A program made the translations under genes and the position numbers. A DNA stretch of 64,000 bases, taken from assembly GCF_900142965.1 (NCBI RefSeq), contig NZ_FRCQ01000003.1, positions 1-64,000 on the forward strand, given 5' to 3'. Below are positions 56,786-64,000 of the stretch, piece by piece. Below the pieces are notes generated by a model. That model did no database searches. It worked only from the letters and a program-made list of their open reading frames with translations, and was not told the DNA's origin. Positions within the stretch are counted from its first letter, which is position 1, and each line of letters starts with the position of its first letter. Source of the stretch: Rhizobacter sp. OV335 (GTDB lineage: Bacteria > Pseudomonadota > Gammaproteobacteria > Burkholderiales > Burkholderiaceae_C).

Positions 56786-57667
56786 CTACCAGCCCTGCAA
56801 GGGATGCTGCACCAGACTTCGGCACATCCGACCCACCCAACCCGACGGCAGGTCCGTCGGCATTGTCGCCGTGGGTACGTCGGCTGTGCTCTTCAAGATA
56901 CCAGCCCTGGAGAACACCGCACTGCCTGAGCCCGTCATGCGGCTGTTGCCGAACCGGGCCTCGAGCAGACGGGCGGCTTGCGCCACCTCGGAACACTGGC
57001 TCTCGGCAGGCGGCTGCAAATCGTTGCGACCGAACCCATCGAGAAGGCTTTGTATTCCGCCGTCCTCAAGGAAGCCTGCGACTATAGCAGCATCTGTATT
57101 GCGAACCAACAGGGGGCTGAGAAAGATGCCACGGGTTTCGATGCTTGCTGCGGGTTTCACGACGGCCAGCCATTGCGCGGGCAGCTCCAACGGCGTCAGT
57201 TTCTCGCCGATGCCCTCGACCCACGCAGGGCCGCGGCCGAGGAAGAACGGCACGTCGGCACCCAGCGTCAGCCCGAGCGCCATCAGCTGCTCGCGCGGCC
57301 AGTTCAGCTGCCACAAGCGGTTCAGCGCGAGCAGCGTGCTGGCCGCGTCGGAGCTGCCGCCGCCCATGCCGGCGCCCCAGGGCACCTGCTTGTCGATCGA
57401 GATGTCGGCGCCGAGCGGCGTGCCCGACGCCGCCTGCAAGGCCCGCGCAGCGCGCAGGCACAGGTCGTCGGCCGGCAGCGTGGCGCTCAGGTCATGGCGC
57501 GCGAGCTGCCCGTCGCGGCGCAGTTCGATGTGCAGCGTGTCGGCCCAGTCGATCAGCACGAACACCGACTGCAGCAGGTGGTAGCCGTCGTCGCGCCGGC
57601 CGATGATGTGCAGGAACAGGTTCAGCTTGGCCGGCGCGGGCACGTCGTACAGGGCGGTCAGGCTCAT
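56786..57667 (-). CDS. ispE: 4-diphosphocytidyl-2-C-methyl-D-erythritol kinase
   Basis: GHMP kinase of the non-mevalonate isoprenoid pathway. It has 293 residues. PAPAKLNLFLHIIGRRDDGYH at the N-terminus and the ATP loop VPWGAGMGGGSSDAASTL are diagnostic; the C-terminal GNSRMTGSGSAVFS is also typical. It lies 30 bp downstream of lolB on the same strand. Confidence 0.96.
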   Translation of the reverse strand: MSLTALYDVPAPAKLNLFLHIIGRRDDGYHLLQSVFVLIDWADTLHIELRRDGQLARHDLSATLPADDLCLRAARALQAASGTPLGADISIDKQVPWGAGMGGGSSDAASTLLALNRLWQLNWPREQLMALGLTLGADVPFFLGRGPAWVEGIGEKLTPLELPAQWLAVVKPAASIETRGIFLSPLLVRNTDAAIVAGFLEDGGIQSLLDGFGRNDLQPPAESQCSEVAQAARLLEARFGNSRMTGSGSAVFSRAGILKSTADVPTATMPTDLPSGWVGRMCRSLVQHPLQGW

Positions 57668-57697
57668 CGGGAGGCGGCGTTCTTGAAGCGACGGCGA

Positions 57698-58237
57698 TCA
57701 AGGGCGATCGATGCGCGCACGCACGACGACGGCTGGCGCTTGCGCGCGCTGCGCCACCACCCAGCCCTCGTCGAAGCGGGCGAGGTCGACGTCCCAGCCC
57801 AGTTGCTGGAAGCCCGCTTCGGCCGGCGGCACGGACGGACGGCTCGGCGCCCCGGCCCAGGCGCGCCCGCGCAGCCAGTCGAACAGCGCGACGATCGGCA
57901 GGCTCTCGCCGAGCATGTCCTGCGTCAGCGCGTCGAGGTCCGGGTAGCTGCGTTGTTCGCCGCCGGTGGTCAGCAGCGCCTTGCGGCCGGACCAGCGCGC
58001 CTGCGCGATCGTCGTGCCGAGGGGGGTCGACAGGTCGAGCCGGCCGTCCTGCGGCGTGCCCTGCAGCTCGAAGCTCGCGCTGACCGAGCGCGCCGGGGTC
58101 GACGGCGTCGCGTCGACCTTCACCGACATCCGCCCCGACAGCGATTCGGACGACGCGGTCGGCGTCACCGGCTGCAGCGTCGTGCAGCCAGCCAGCATCA
58201 CGCCGGCCAGCAGCGTCGCGAGGGCTCGCAGGCTCAC
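57698..58237 (-). CDS. lolB: Outer-membrane lipoprotein insertion receptor LolB
   Basis: Receives lipoproteins from LolA and inserts them in the outer membrane. It has 179 residues with lipoprotein signal MSLRALATLLAGVMLAGC (lipobox LAGC, Cys18). The mature part has LSGRMSVKVDA, GTPQDGRLDLSTPLGTTIAQARW and LDALTQDMLGESLPIVALFDWLRGR, typical of LolB. The start overlaps the TPR gene stop by 4 bases. Confidence 0.92.
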   Translation of the reverse strand: MSLRALATLLAGVMLAGCTTLQPVTPTASSESLSGRMSVKVDATPSTPARSVSASFELQGTPQDGRLDLSTPLGTTIAQARWSGRKALLTTGGEQRSYPDLDALTQDMLGESLPIVALFDWLRGRAWAGAPSRPSVPPAEAGFQQLGWDVDLARFDEGWVVAQRAQAPAVVVRARIDRP

Positions 58238-60093
58238 AGGTCGACCCGCAGCCGCGCGAGCGTTTCCTTCAGCACGTCGTTCGCGTTGTCGCGCGTGCGG
58301 GCGTCGCGAAGCACCTTGCGGGCTTCATCGCGCTGGCCGCTGATCCACAGCAGCTCGCCCAGGTGGGCGGCGATCTCGACGTCCGGCCGCGAGCGGTAGG
58401 CCTGTTGCAGCAGGCGCAACGCTTCAGGGCGGTTGCCCAGCCGGTACTCCACCCAGCCCAGGCTGTCGGTGATGAAGGGCTCGCCCGGCGCCAGGTCGAG
58501 CGCCTTGCGGATCAGGTCGCGCGCCTCGGGCAGGCGCTGGTTGCGCTCGGCGAGCGAGTAGCCCAGCGCGTTGTAGGCATGGTGGTGATCGGGCTTCAGC
58601 TCGATGACGCGGCGAAGCAGGCGCTCCATCTCGTCCATGCGGTTCAGCTTCTCGGCCATCATCGACTGCTCGTACAGCAGGTCGGGATCGTTCGGGAAGC
58701 GCTGGTTCGCCTTCGCGAGCACCGTGTTGGCCTCGTTCCATTGCTTCACGTCGCGCAGGATCTGCGCTTCGGCGAGCAGCTTGGCACGCGCGTCTTCGGT
58801 GGTTTTCTCGGGCGCGCGGCGGATCAGTTCGCGGGCGTCCTTGACCTTGCCCTGGCGGGCCAGCAGCGAAGCGCGCCGCGTCTGCACCTCGAGCGCACGC
58901 TGCGGGCTGTCGACCTTCTTCAGCCAGGCTTCCGCGCCGGCGTAGTCGCGCTGCTGCTCTGCCGCCTGCGACAGCAGCAGGTAGGCCTGCACCAAGCCCT
59001 GGTCCGTGGTCGGCGGCGCTTCGTCGTCATCGTCGTCGCCGCCGGGCAGGACCGGCGCCGGCGCCGGCGCCTGCGTGAGGCTGCCGCTGCCGGCGCGCTG
59101 CACGTACTGCATCAGCGCGGCCTGCGCTTCCTTCGGGTGGCGCAATTCGAGGTGCAGCGCGCCGAGCGTGAGCCACGGCGTCGGCAGCTGGGGCTCGGCG
59201 CGGGTCACTGCCTCGAGTTGCGGCACCGCATCGGCATAGCGTTGCGCCGAATTCAGCACCCGCGCGTAGAGCAGGCGGAACGAGCTGCTCTTCGGCTGGG
59301 CGTCGAGGTAGTCGGCGATCAGCGGCTCGACCGGCTGGCCGGTCGTCAGCAGCTCCAGCGCCAGCAGCGCCGGGCCTTCGGCGTCGCGGTCAAGTGAATG
59401 GGCCTGCTGCGCGAGTTCGAAGGCGCGCTTCGCATCGCCTGCCGCGAGCCACGCGCGGCCGATCGCGACCCGCGCCGCGGCGCGCGTCTCGGGAACACCG
59501 AAGGCCGGTTCGAGCCAGGCCTGCAACTGGGTCGCGGTCTGCGTCTTGTCGGTGGTGCGGGCGAACAGCCGCGGCAGCGAGGCGATCAAGGCGCCGCGTT
59601 CGTTGACCGGCGTCGCCGCGAGCATCGCGCGCACCGGTTCGTCGGCCTCGGCCTGCCGGTTCAGCGCGATCAGCAGCCGCACCTGGTAGCCCATCGCCTC
59701 GACCGAATCGGGGATCGCGCTGCGCCAGGCCTGCGCGGACGCCAGCGCCTGGTCGCCGGCGCGCGCCTGCAGCGCGATCTCGGTGGCGCGGCGGAACAGC
59801 TCGGGGTCGCGCGTCTTGCGGGCGGCGTCGAGCAGCACCTGGTAGGCGGTGCCGACCTCGCCGGAGCGCAGCTCCATCTCGCCGATCAGCAGTTGATAGA
59901 AGAGCGGCGCGTCGATCGTCGAGTTCTCGAACGGCTCGGGGGGGACGCCGCTGGCGGCTTCGGAGGCCGGGGCGGGCAGGGCGCCGTCACCCGGGGGCGG
60001 CACCTGGGCCTGCGCACCGGTCATCAGTGCCAGCGCACAGGCCACCGCGAGCGCCGTGCGCGCTGCGTGGGGAACGAGGGAAAGGGCCGGCAT
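58234..60093 (-). CDS. Large exported tetratricopeptide-repeat protein
   Basis: 619 residues with signal peptide (MPALSLVPHAARTALAVACALALMTGAQA) and at least eight TPR-like units, for example YQVLLDAARKTRDPELFRRATEIALQARAG, DPDLLYEQSMMAEKLNRMDEMERLLRRVIEL and HAYNALGYSLAERNQRLPEARDLIRKALDL. A Pro/Ala linker and an acidic run (GGDDDDDE) lie near residue 350. The ATG has AGGAG 8 bases upstream. Co-transcribed with lolB (ATGA), as in other betaproteobacteria, suggesting an envelope-assembly role; unproven. Confidence 0.88.
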   Translation of the reverse strand: MPALSLVPHAARTALAVACALALMTGAQAQVPPPGDGALPAPASEAASGVPPEPFENSTIDAPLFYQLLIGEMELRSGEVGTAYQVLLDAARKTRDPELFRRATEIALQARAGDQALASAQAWRSAIPDSVEAMGYQVRLLIALNRQAEADEPVRAMLAATPVNERGALIASLPRLFARTTDKTQTATQLQAWLEPAFGVPETRAAARVAIGRAWLAAGDAKRAFELAQQAHSLDRDAEGPALLALELLTTGQPVEPLIADYLDAQPKSSSFRLLYARVLNSAQRYADAVPQLEAVTRAEPQLPTPWLTLGALHLELRHPKEAQAALMQYVQRAGSGSLTQAPAPAPVLPGGDDDDDEAPPTTDQGLVQAYLLLSQAAEQQRDYAGAEAWLKKVDSPQRALEVQTRRASLLARQGKVKDARELIRRAPEKTTEDARAKLLAEAQILRDVKQWNEANTVLAKANQRFPNDPDLLYEQSMMAEKLNRMDEMERLLRRVIELKPDHHHAYNALGYSLAERNQRLPEARDLIRKALDLAPGEPFITDSLGWVEYRLGNRPEALRLLQQAYRSRPDVEIAAHLGELLWISGQRDEARKVLRDARTRDNANDVLKETLARLRVDL

Positions 60094-60217
60094 GCAATGC
60101 TCTCCTGAAACCGTGGACGATTCTAGGGTCTGGTGAGCGCCCCCGGAGAAGACCCCGGAGAAGCGGCGCAAGCCCCCGCAGCCGGTCCGACCCGGGCGCG
60201 TCGTGATAATTCCCTCC

Positions 60218-61045
60218 ATGCCAGAACTTCCGGAAGTCGAGGTCACCCGACAAAGCTTTGCCGAGCGCATCGCCGGTGCCCGCGTGACCAGCGTGCGCCT
60301 GGGCAAGCCACTGCGATGGCCGCTCGGCCACGAGCCGGCGGCGCTTGTCGGACAGCGCGTCGGCGACGCGACCCGCCGAGGTAAATATTTGTGGCTGCCG
60401 TTGTCGGCCGATGTCGAAGGCCGGGCCGGGCTGCTGATGCACCTCGGCATGTCGGGCTCGCTCGCGTTCAGCGACCAGCCCGGCCCGCCGGGGACGCACG
60501 ATCACTTCGACCTCGCGACCACCCGCGGCACGCTGCGCCTGACCGATCCGCGGCGCTTCGGCGCGGTCGTCTGGTCCGAGGCGCTCGACGGCGGCACGGC
60601 GGGCAAGCTGATTGCCGGTCTCGGGCTGGAGCCCTTCGATCCGGCCTTCACCGGCGCCTACCTGCATGCGGCGCTGCAGCGGCGGCGCATCGCGATCAAG
60701 CAGGCCCTGCTCGGCGGCGACATCGTCGTCGGCGCCGGCAACATCTACGCCTGCGAGGCGCTGTTCACCGCCGGCATCAACCCGCGGCTGCGCAGCGACC
60801 GCCTGAGCCGCCCGCGCGCCGAGCGGCTGGCGGTGGCGGTGCGCGAGACGCTGGCGCGGGCGCTCGCGCTGGGCGGCTCGACGCTGCGCGACTTCCGCGA
60901 TGCGCACGGCATGGCCGGCGCGTTCCAGCTGCAGGCCGGCGTCTACGGCCGCGAAGGCGAGCCCTGCAGCGTGTGCGCGACGCCGATCCGCCGCATCGTG
61001 CAAGGCCAGCGCTCGACGTTCTTCTGCCCGCACTGCCAGCGCTGA
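60218..61045 (+). CDS. mutM: Formamidopyrimidine-DNA glycosylase
   Basis: Excises 8-oxoguanine and formamidopyrimidines from DNA. It has 275 residues. After Met removal Pro2 is the nucleophile, with Glu3 ([14 protein letters not shown]). The lysine region is [10 protein letters not shown]. The C-terminal zinc finger CSVC...CPHC is complete. The ATG giving MPELPEVE is chosen over one five codons upstream. GATAAT at 60205-60210 may be a -10 box, making the mRNA almost leaderless. Confidence 0.97.
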   Translation: MPELPEVEVTRQSFAERIAGARVTSVRLGKPLRWPLGHEPAALVGQRVGDATRRGKYLWLPLSADVEGRAGLLMHLGMSGSLAFSDQPGPPGTHDHFDLATTRGTLRLTDPRRFGAVVWSEALDGGTAGKLIAGLGLEPFDPAFTGAYLHAALQRRRIAIKQALLGGDIVVGAGNIYACEALFTAGINPRLRSDRLSRPRAERLAVAVRETLARALALGGSTLRDFRDAHGMAGAFQLQAGVYGREGEPCSVCATPIRRIVQGQRSTFFCPHCQR

Positions 61046-61091
61046 GTCAATCCCGAATCGCCGCCCGGGAGCCCGCCACAACCCCAAGGAA

Positions 61092-61121
61092 TCGACACTT
61101 CGCGCCGGGCTCGGGTGTCGA
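61092..61121 (+). repeat. Inverted repeat after mutM
   Basis: TCGACAC (61092-61098) and GTGTCGA (61115-61121) form a perfect 7-bp stem with a GC-rich 16-base loop, 47 bp after the mutM stop. No T run follows. It may mark an mRNA 3' end or a regulatory site. Confidence 0.4.
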
Positions 61122-61136
61122 GATGTTTCCACCGGA

Positions 61137-61151
61137 GGTCGTCCGACGACC
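61137..61151. promoter_or_regulatory. 15-bp palindrome upstream of the dynamin-like gene
   Basis: GGTCGTC-C-GACGACC, perfect 7-bp arms around one central base, 53 bp before the dynamin-like ATG. A one-base loop makes an RNA hairpin unlikely, so it looks more like a protein-binding operator. The binder is unknown. Confidence 0.4.
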
Positions 61152-61203
61152 TTGCGCTACCATGAAAGCGCGACGCGCCTCTTGCCTGCGCGCCCGCCCA
61201 CCC

Positions 61204-63183
61204 ATGTCAACTTCCTTTGCTAGCAGCGTCGATGAGCTGGGCCAGTGGCGACAGTCGATCGGGCGCCGGCTCGACGAGTTCGGCCGCTTCCTGACCGACA
61301 ACGACCTGGCCGATCCCGCGGCCAGCGAAGCGCTGGACGCGTTGCGCCGCAACCTGGTGGGCGAGAAGCTCGTGGTGGCCTTCGTCGCGGAGTTCTCGCG
61401 CGGCAAGTCCGAGCTGATCAATGCGATCTTCTTCTCAGACACCGGCCGCCGCGTGCTGCCGGCCACGCCGGGCCGCACGACGATGTGCCCGGTGGAACTC
61501 GGCTACGAGGCCGGCGAGGCGCCGGCCCTTGCGCTGCTGCCGATCGCGACCCGCCTCGAGGGCCTGTCGCTGGCCGAACTGCGCGGCCAGCCGAAGGCCT
61601 GGGGCCACATCCCGCTCGACATCCATTCGCCCGACCAGCTGACCGAGGCGCTGCGCGAGGTGATGCGCACGCAGTGGGTGTCGGTCGACGATGCGCGCGC
61701 GCTCGGCTTCTGGAGCGACGACAACGGCGAGGACAACCCGCCGACGAACGACGCCGGCGAGGTCGAGGTGCCCGCCTGGCGCCACGCGATGATCAACTAC
61801 CCGCACCCGCTGCTGCAGCGCGGCCTGGTGGTGCTCGACACGCCGGGCCTGAACGCGATCGGCGCCGAACCCGAGCTGACGCTGAGCCTGCTGCCGGCCG
61901 CGCACGCGATCGTCTTCATCCTCGGCGCCGACACCGGCGTCACCAAGTCCGACATGACGATCTGGCGCGACCACCTCGGCTCGCCGTCGAGCTCGGCCTT
62001 CGTCGTGCTGAACAAGATCGACGCGCTGCAGGACCCGCTGGCCACCGTCGAGCGGGTGAAGGAGCAGATCGAGCAGCAGCGCCAGTCGACCGCGCGCACG
62101 CTGGATGTCGCGGCCGAGCGGGTGTTCCCGCTGTCGGCGCGCCAGGCGCTGGCCGCGCGCATCGACGGCGATGTCGCGGGCCTGGCGCAGAGCCGCCTGC
62201 CCTTCCTCGAAGAAGCGCTCGGCGCGCAGTTGCTGCCGCAGCGCCGCGAGGCCTTCCAGCAGACGGTGATGGAATCCGCCAACCGCATGGAGGCGCAGGT
62301 CAACCGGCGCCTCGGCGACCGCCGCCGGCAGATGGCCGAGCAGGTGCTCGAGCTGCGCGGCTTGCGCGGCAAGAGCGGCGCCAAGGTGCGCCTGATGCTC
62401 GAGCGCGTGCAGGCCGAAACCACCGAGTTCGAGCAGTGCACTGCTCGGCTGCAGGCGATGCGCATGGTGCACAGCCGCATGCTGAAGAACGCGCTGCTCG
62501 ACCTGACCAGCGACCGCTTGCGCCAGGAGGTGGTCGAGATGCAGGGCGCGATGACCGCATCGCTGCTGCACCTGGGCGCGAAGAAGGCCTTCATCGCGCT
62601 GTGCGGCCGCCTGCGCGAACTGCTCGAGGCGGCGCAGGTGCGCGGCATCGAGATCCACGACATGCTCGGCGCGTCGTTCGCGAAGCTGAACGCCGAGTTC
62701 GGCTTCAGCCTCGCGATCACGAAGGCGCCCGACTTCGGGCGTTTCATCAACGACCTGACGCTGATCCAGCGCAACTACGTGCAGTACCTCGGGCTCACGC
62801 AGGCGCTGCGGCTGTCGCAGCCGAAGTTCATGGAGCAGTTCCGCCGCATGCTGGTGTCGAAGCTGCGCGTGGTGTTCGAGAACGCGAGCGGCGAGTTCGA
62901 GTTGTGGAACAAGACCGCGTCGGCCCAGGTCGATTCGCAGCTGCGCGAACGCCGCCGCGGATTCCGCCGGCGCCGCGAGGCGCTGGAGCGCATCCAGTCG
63001 GCCGCCGGCGACCTGGAGCAACGCCTGTCCGAGCTGGAGGCGCAGGACGCGCAGTTGCAGCAGTTGCAGGCGCGCAGCACCGAACTCGGCAACCGGCTCA
63101 AGCAGCAGGCGCAGCGCGAGCTGACCGGCACGGCGAGTGCATCCCCCAGCGGCGCGATGCCGCTGTACGCGGCCCAGGCCTGA
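61204..63183 (+). CDS. Bacterial dynamin-like GTPase
   Basis: 659 residues. GTPase motifs: G1 AEFSRGKS (62-69, Ala in place of the first Gly, common in bacterial dynamins), G2 Thr93 in GRTTMCP, G3 DTPGLN (212-217), G4 NKID (270-273). Residues about 350-640 are long helices with heptad-rich segments (VMESANRMEAQVNRRLGDRRRQMAEQVLELRG; LERIQSAAGDLEQRLSELEAQDAQLQQLQ). No transmembrane helix seen. Such proteins remodel membranes; E. coli CrfC links a dynamin-like protein to replication forks. It lies between mutM (158 bp upstream) and mutY (next base but one), the latter likely coupled to it. Confidence 0.87.
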   Translation: MSTSFASSVDELGQWRQSIGRRLDEFGRFLTDNDLADPAASEALDALRRNLVGEKLVVAFVAEFSRGKSELINAIFFSDTGRRVLPATPGRTTMCPVELGYEAGEAPALALLPIATRLEGLSLAELRGQPKAWGHIPLDIHSPDQLTEALREVMRTQWVSVDDARALGFWSDDNGEDNPPTNDAGEVEVPAWRHAMINYPHPLLQRGLVVLDTPGLNAIGAEPELTLSLLPAAHAIVFILGADTGVTKSDMTIWRDHLGSPSSSAFVVLNKIDALQDPLATVERVKEQIEQQRQSTARTLDVAAERVFPLSARQALAARIDGDVAGLAQSRLPFLEEALGAQLLPQRREAFQQTVMESANRMEAQVNRRLGDRRRQMAEQVLELRGLRGKSGAKVRLMLERVQAETTEFEQCTARLQAMRMVHSRMLKNALLDLTSDRLRQEVVEMQGAMTASLLHLGAKKAFIALCGRLRELLEAAQVRGIEIHDMLGASFAKLNAEFGFSLAITKAPDFGRFINDLTLIQRNYVQYLGLTQALRLSQPKFMEQFRRMLVSKLRVVFENASGEFELWNKTASAQVDSQLRERRRGFRRRREALERIQSAAGDLEQRLSELEAQDAQLQQLQARSTELGNRLKQQAQRELTGTASASPSGAMPLYAAQA

Positions 63184-63184
63184 G

Positions 63185-64000
63185 TTGTCACCCCAGGACA
63201 GTTTCGCGAAGCCGCTGATCGCGTGGCAGCGGGAGCACGGCCGCCATGCGTTGCCGTGGCAGCAGACGCGCGACCCGTACCGCGTGTGGCTGTCCGAGAT
63301 CATGCTGCAGCAGACCCAGGTCACGACGGTGCTGGGCTACTACGCGCGCTTCCTCGAACGCTTTCCCGATGTGCAGGCGCTGGCCGCCGCGTCGCAGGAC
63401 GACGTGCTCGCGCTGTGGAGCGGCCTCGGCTACTACAGCCGTGCGCGCAACCTGCATGCCTGCGCGAAGGCGGTGGTGGCGGAGCACGGCGGCGCGTTCC
63501 CGCGCAGCAGCGCGGTGCTGCAACAGTTGCCGGGCATCGGCCGCTCGACCGCGGCGGCGATCGCGGCCTTCTGCTTCGGCGAGCGGGTCGCGATCCTCGA
63601 CGGCAACGTCAAGCGCGTGCTGACGCGCTTCCTCGGCTTCGACGGTGACCTGGCCGAGGCGCGCCAGGAACGCGCGCTGTGGGATGAGGCCACGCGCCAG
63701 TTGCCCGACGACGGCATCGAGTCATACACACAAGGGTTGATGGACCTCGGCGCCACGCTGTGCATCACGCGTTCGCCGAGCTGCCTGCTGTGCCCGGTGC
63801 AGGCCGGTTGCCAGGCGCTGCGCGAAGGCGCGCCCGAGCGCTACCCGTTGAAGACGCGCAAGCTGAAGCGCGGCCGGCGCAGCAACGCCTGGCTGTGGCT
63901 GCAATGGGGCGAACGCCTGTGGCTGGTGCAGCGGCCCGGCAGCGGTGTGTGGGCCGGGCTGTGGAGCCTGCCGGAGTTCGACGCGCCCGAGGCGCTCGAC
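63185..64000 (+). CDS. mutY: A/G-specific adenine glycosylase (C-terminal part outside window)
   Basis: Removes adenine mispaired with 8-oxoguanine. 272 residues are present, open to the window end; about 80-100 more are expected. Catalytic Glu38 in LSEIMLQQTQV and Asp139 in ILDGNVKRVL are visible, as is the helix-hairpin-helix LPGIGRSTAAAI. The iron-sulfur loop cysteines are Cys193, Cys200, Cys203 and Cys209 (C-x6-C-x2-C-x5-C). The start is the TTG one base after the GTPase stop; no ATG or GTG near the N-terminus is in frame. The MutT-like C-terminal domain begins at WLWLQWGERLWLVQRPG. Confidence 0.95.
   Translation, partial: MSPQDSFAKPLIAWQREHGRHALPWQQTRDPYRVWLSEIMLQQTQVTTVLGYYARFLERFPDVQALAAASQDDVLALWSGLGYYSRARNLHACAKAVVAEHGGAFPRSSAVLQQLPGIGRSTAAAIAAFCFGERVAILDGNVKRVLTRFLGFDGDLAEARQERALWDEATRQLPDDGIESYTQGLMDLGATLCITRSPSCLLCPVQAGCQALREGAPERYPLKTRKLKRGRRSNAWLWLQWGERLWLVQRPGSGVWAGLWSLPEFDAPEALD

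Noticed and set aside
54960-57584. An 874-codon plus-strand frame running across rplY, prs, the tRNA and ispE
   Set aside because: It crosses a tRNA gene and three well-supported minus-strand genes.

Overview
The window is about 64 kb of GC-rich chromosomal DNA from a betaproteobacterium, most likely order Burkholderiales (Comamonadaceae or the Rubrivivax/Leptothrix/Roseateles side). The evidence is gene order (tuf-rpsJ-rplC..., rplM-rpsI-...-erpA-anmK-M23 peptidase-tyrS, bolA-murA-hisGDCBHAF-rsmD-coaD, lolB-ispE-tRNA-Gln-prs-rplY-pth), two Bug-type (TctC-like) binding proteins of the kind greatly expanded in this order, and a Liv-type ABC transporter flanked by CoA ligases. I cannot name the species. 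No phage, IS element, CRISPR array, plasmid function or frameshifted gene was seen. Most of the window is tightly packed core genome.

Layout. 1-5932: end of tuf and the S10 ribosomal operon. A strong promoter and a structured leader precede rplC, and a terminator follows rpsQ, so the usual spc genes are not attached. 6030-13800: a peroxiredoxin, a YbdK-type ligase, a cation/proton antiporter, htpG behind a possible sigma-32 promoter, an SrkA-type kinase, a DUF2726 protein and an acetyltransferase. 13884-22524: rplM-rpsI with a structured leader, a bactofilin, erpA, anmK, an M23 peptidase, tyrS, a CDF metal exporter and dtd.

22531-29765: an accessory metabolic locus. It holds a large FAD/iron-sulfur 2-hydroxyacid dehydrogenase, a GntR/FCD regulator, a divergent glyoxylate-type aminotransferase and two Bug binding proteins, with two palindromes in the divergent promoter region. 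The parts fit uptake and oxidation of a 2-hydroxy acid such as glycolate and amination of the product. 29766-41353: a second accessory locus. One minus-strand operon encodes an acyl-CoA synthetase, LivG, LivH, LivM, a binding protein, LivF, a small protein and a PaaK-like CoA ligase. Upstream is an 18-bp palindrome at the spacing expected of a Crp-family activator, and genes for a Crp/Fnr regulator and a TetR regulator lie nearby. This looks like import and CoA activation of an unidentified aromatic or fatty acid.

41499-52155: a YadGH-like ABC exporter, BolA, murA, seven histidine genes (hisG, D, C, B, H, A, F), rsmD, coaD and a ferredoxin. 52167-60093 (minus strand): a small secreted protein, pth, a three-domain GH18 chitinase-like protein inserted between pth and rplY, rplY, prs, tRNA-Gln, ispE, lolB and a large TPR protein. 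60218-64000: mutM, a bacterial dynamin-like GTPase, and mutY running off the end, so the GTPase sits between two 8-oxoguanine repair genes.

The observations I rate highest are the mutually exclusive hairpins in the rplC leader, the activator-spaced palindrome of the CoA-ligase/ABC operon, the mutM-GTPase-mutY arrangement, and the chitinase-like insert with a non-canonical catalytic motif.
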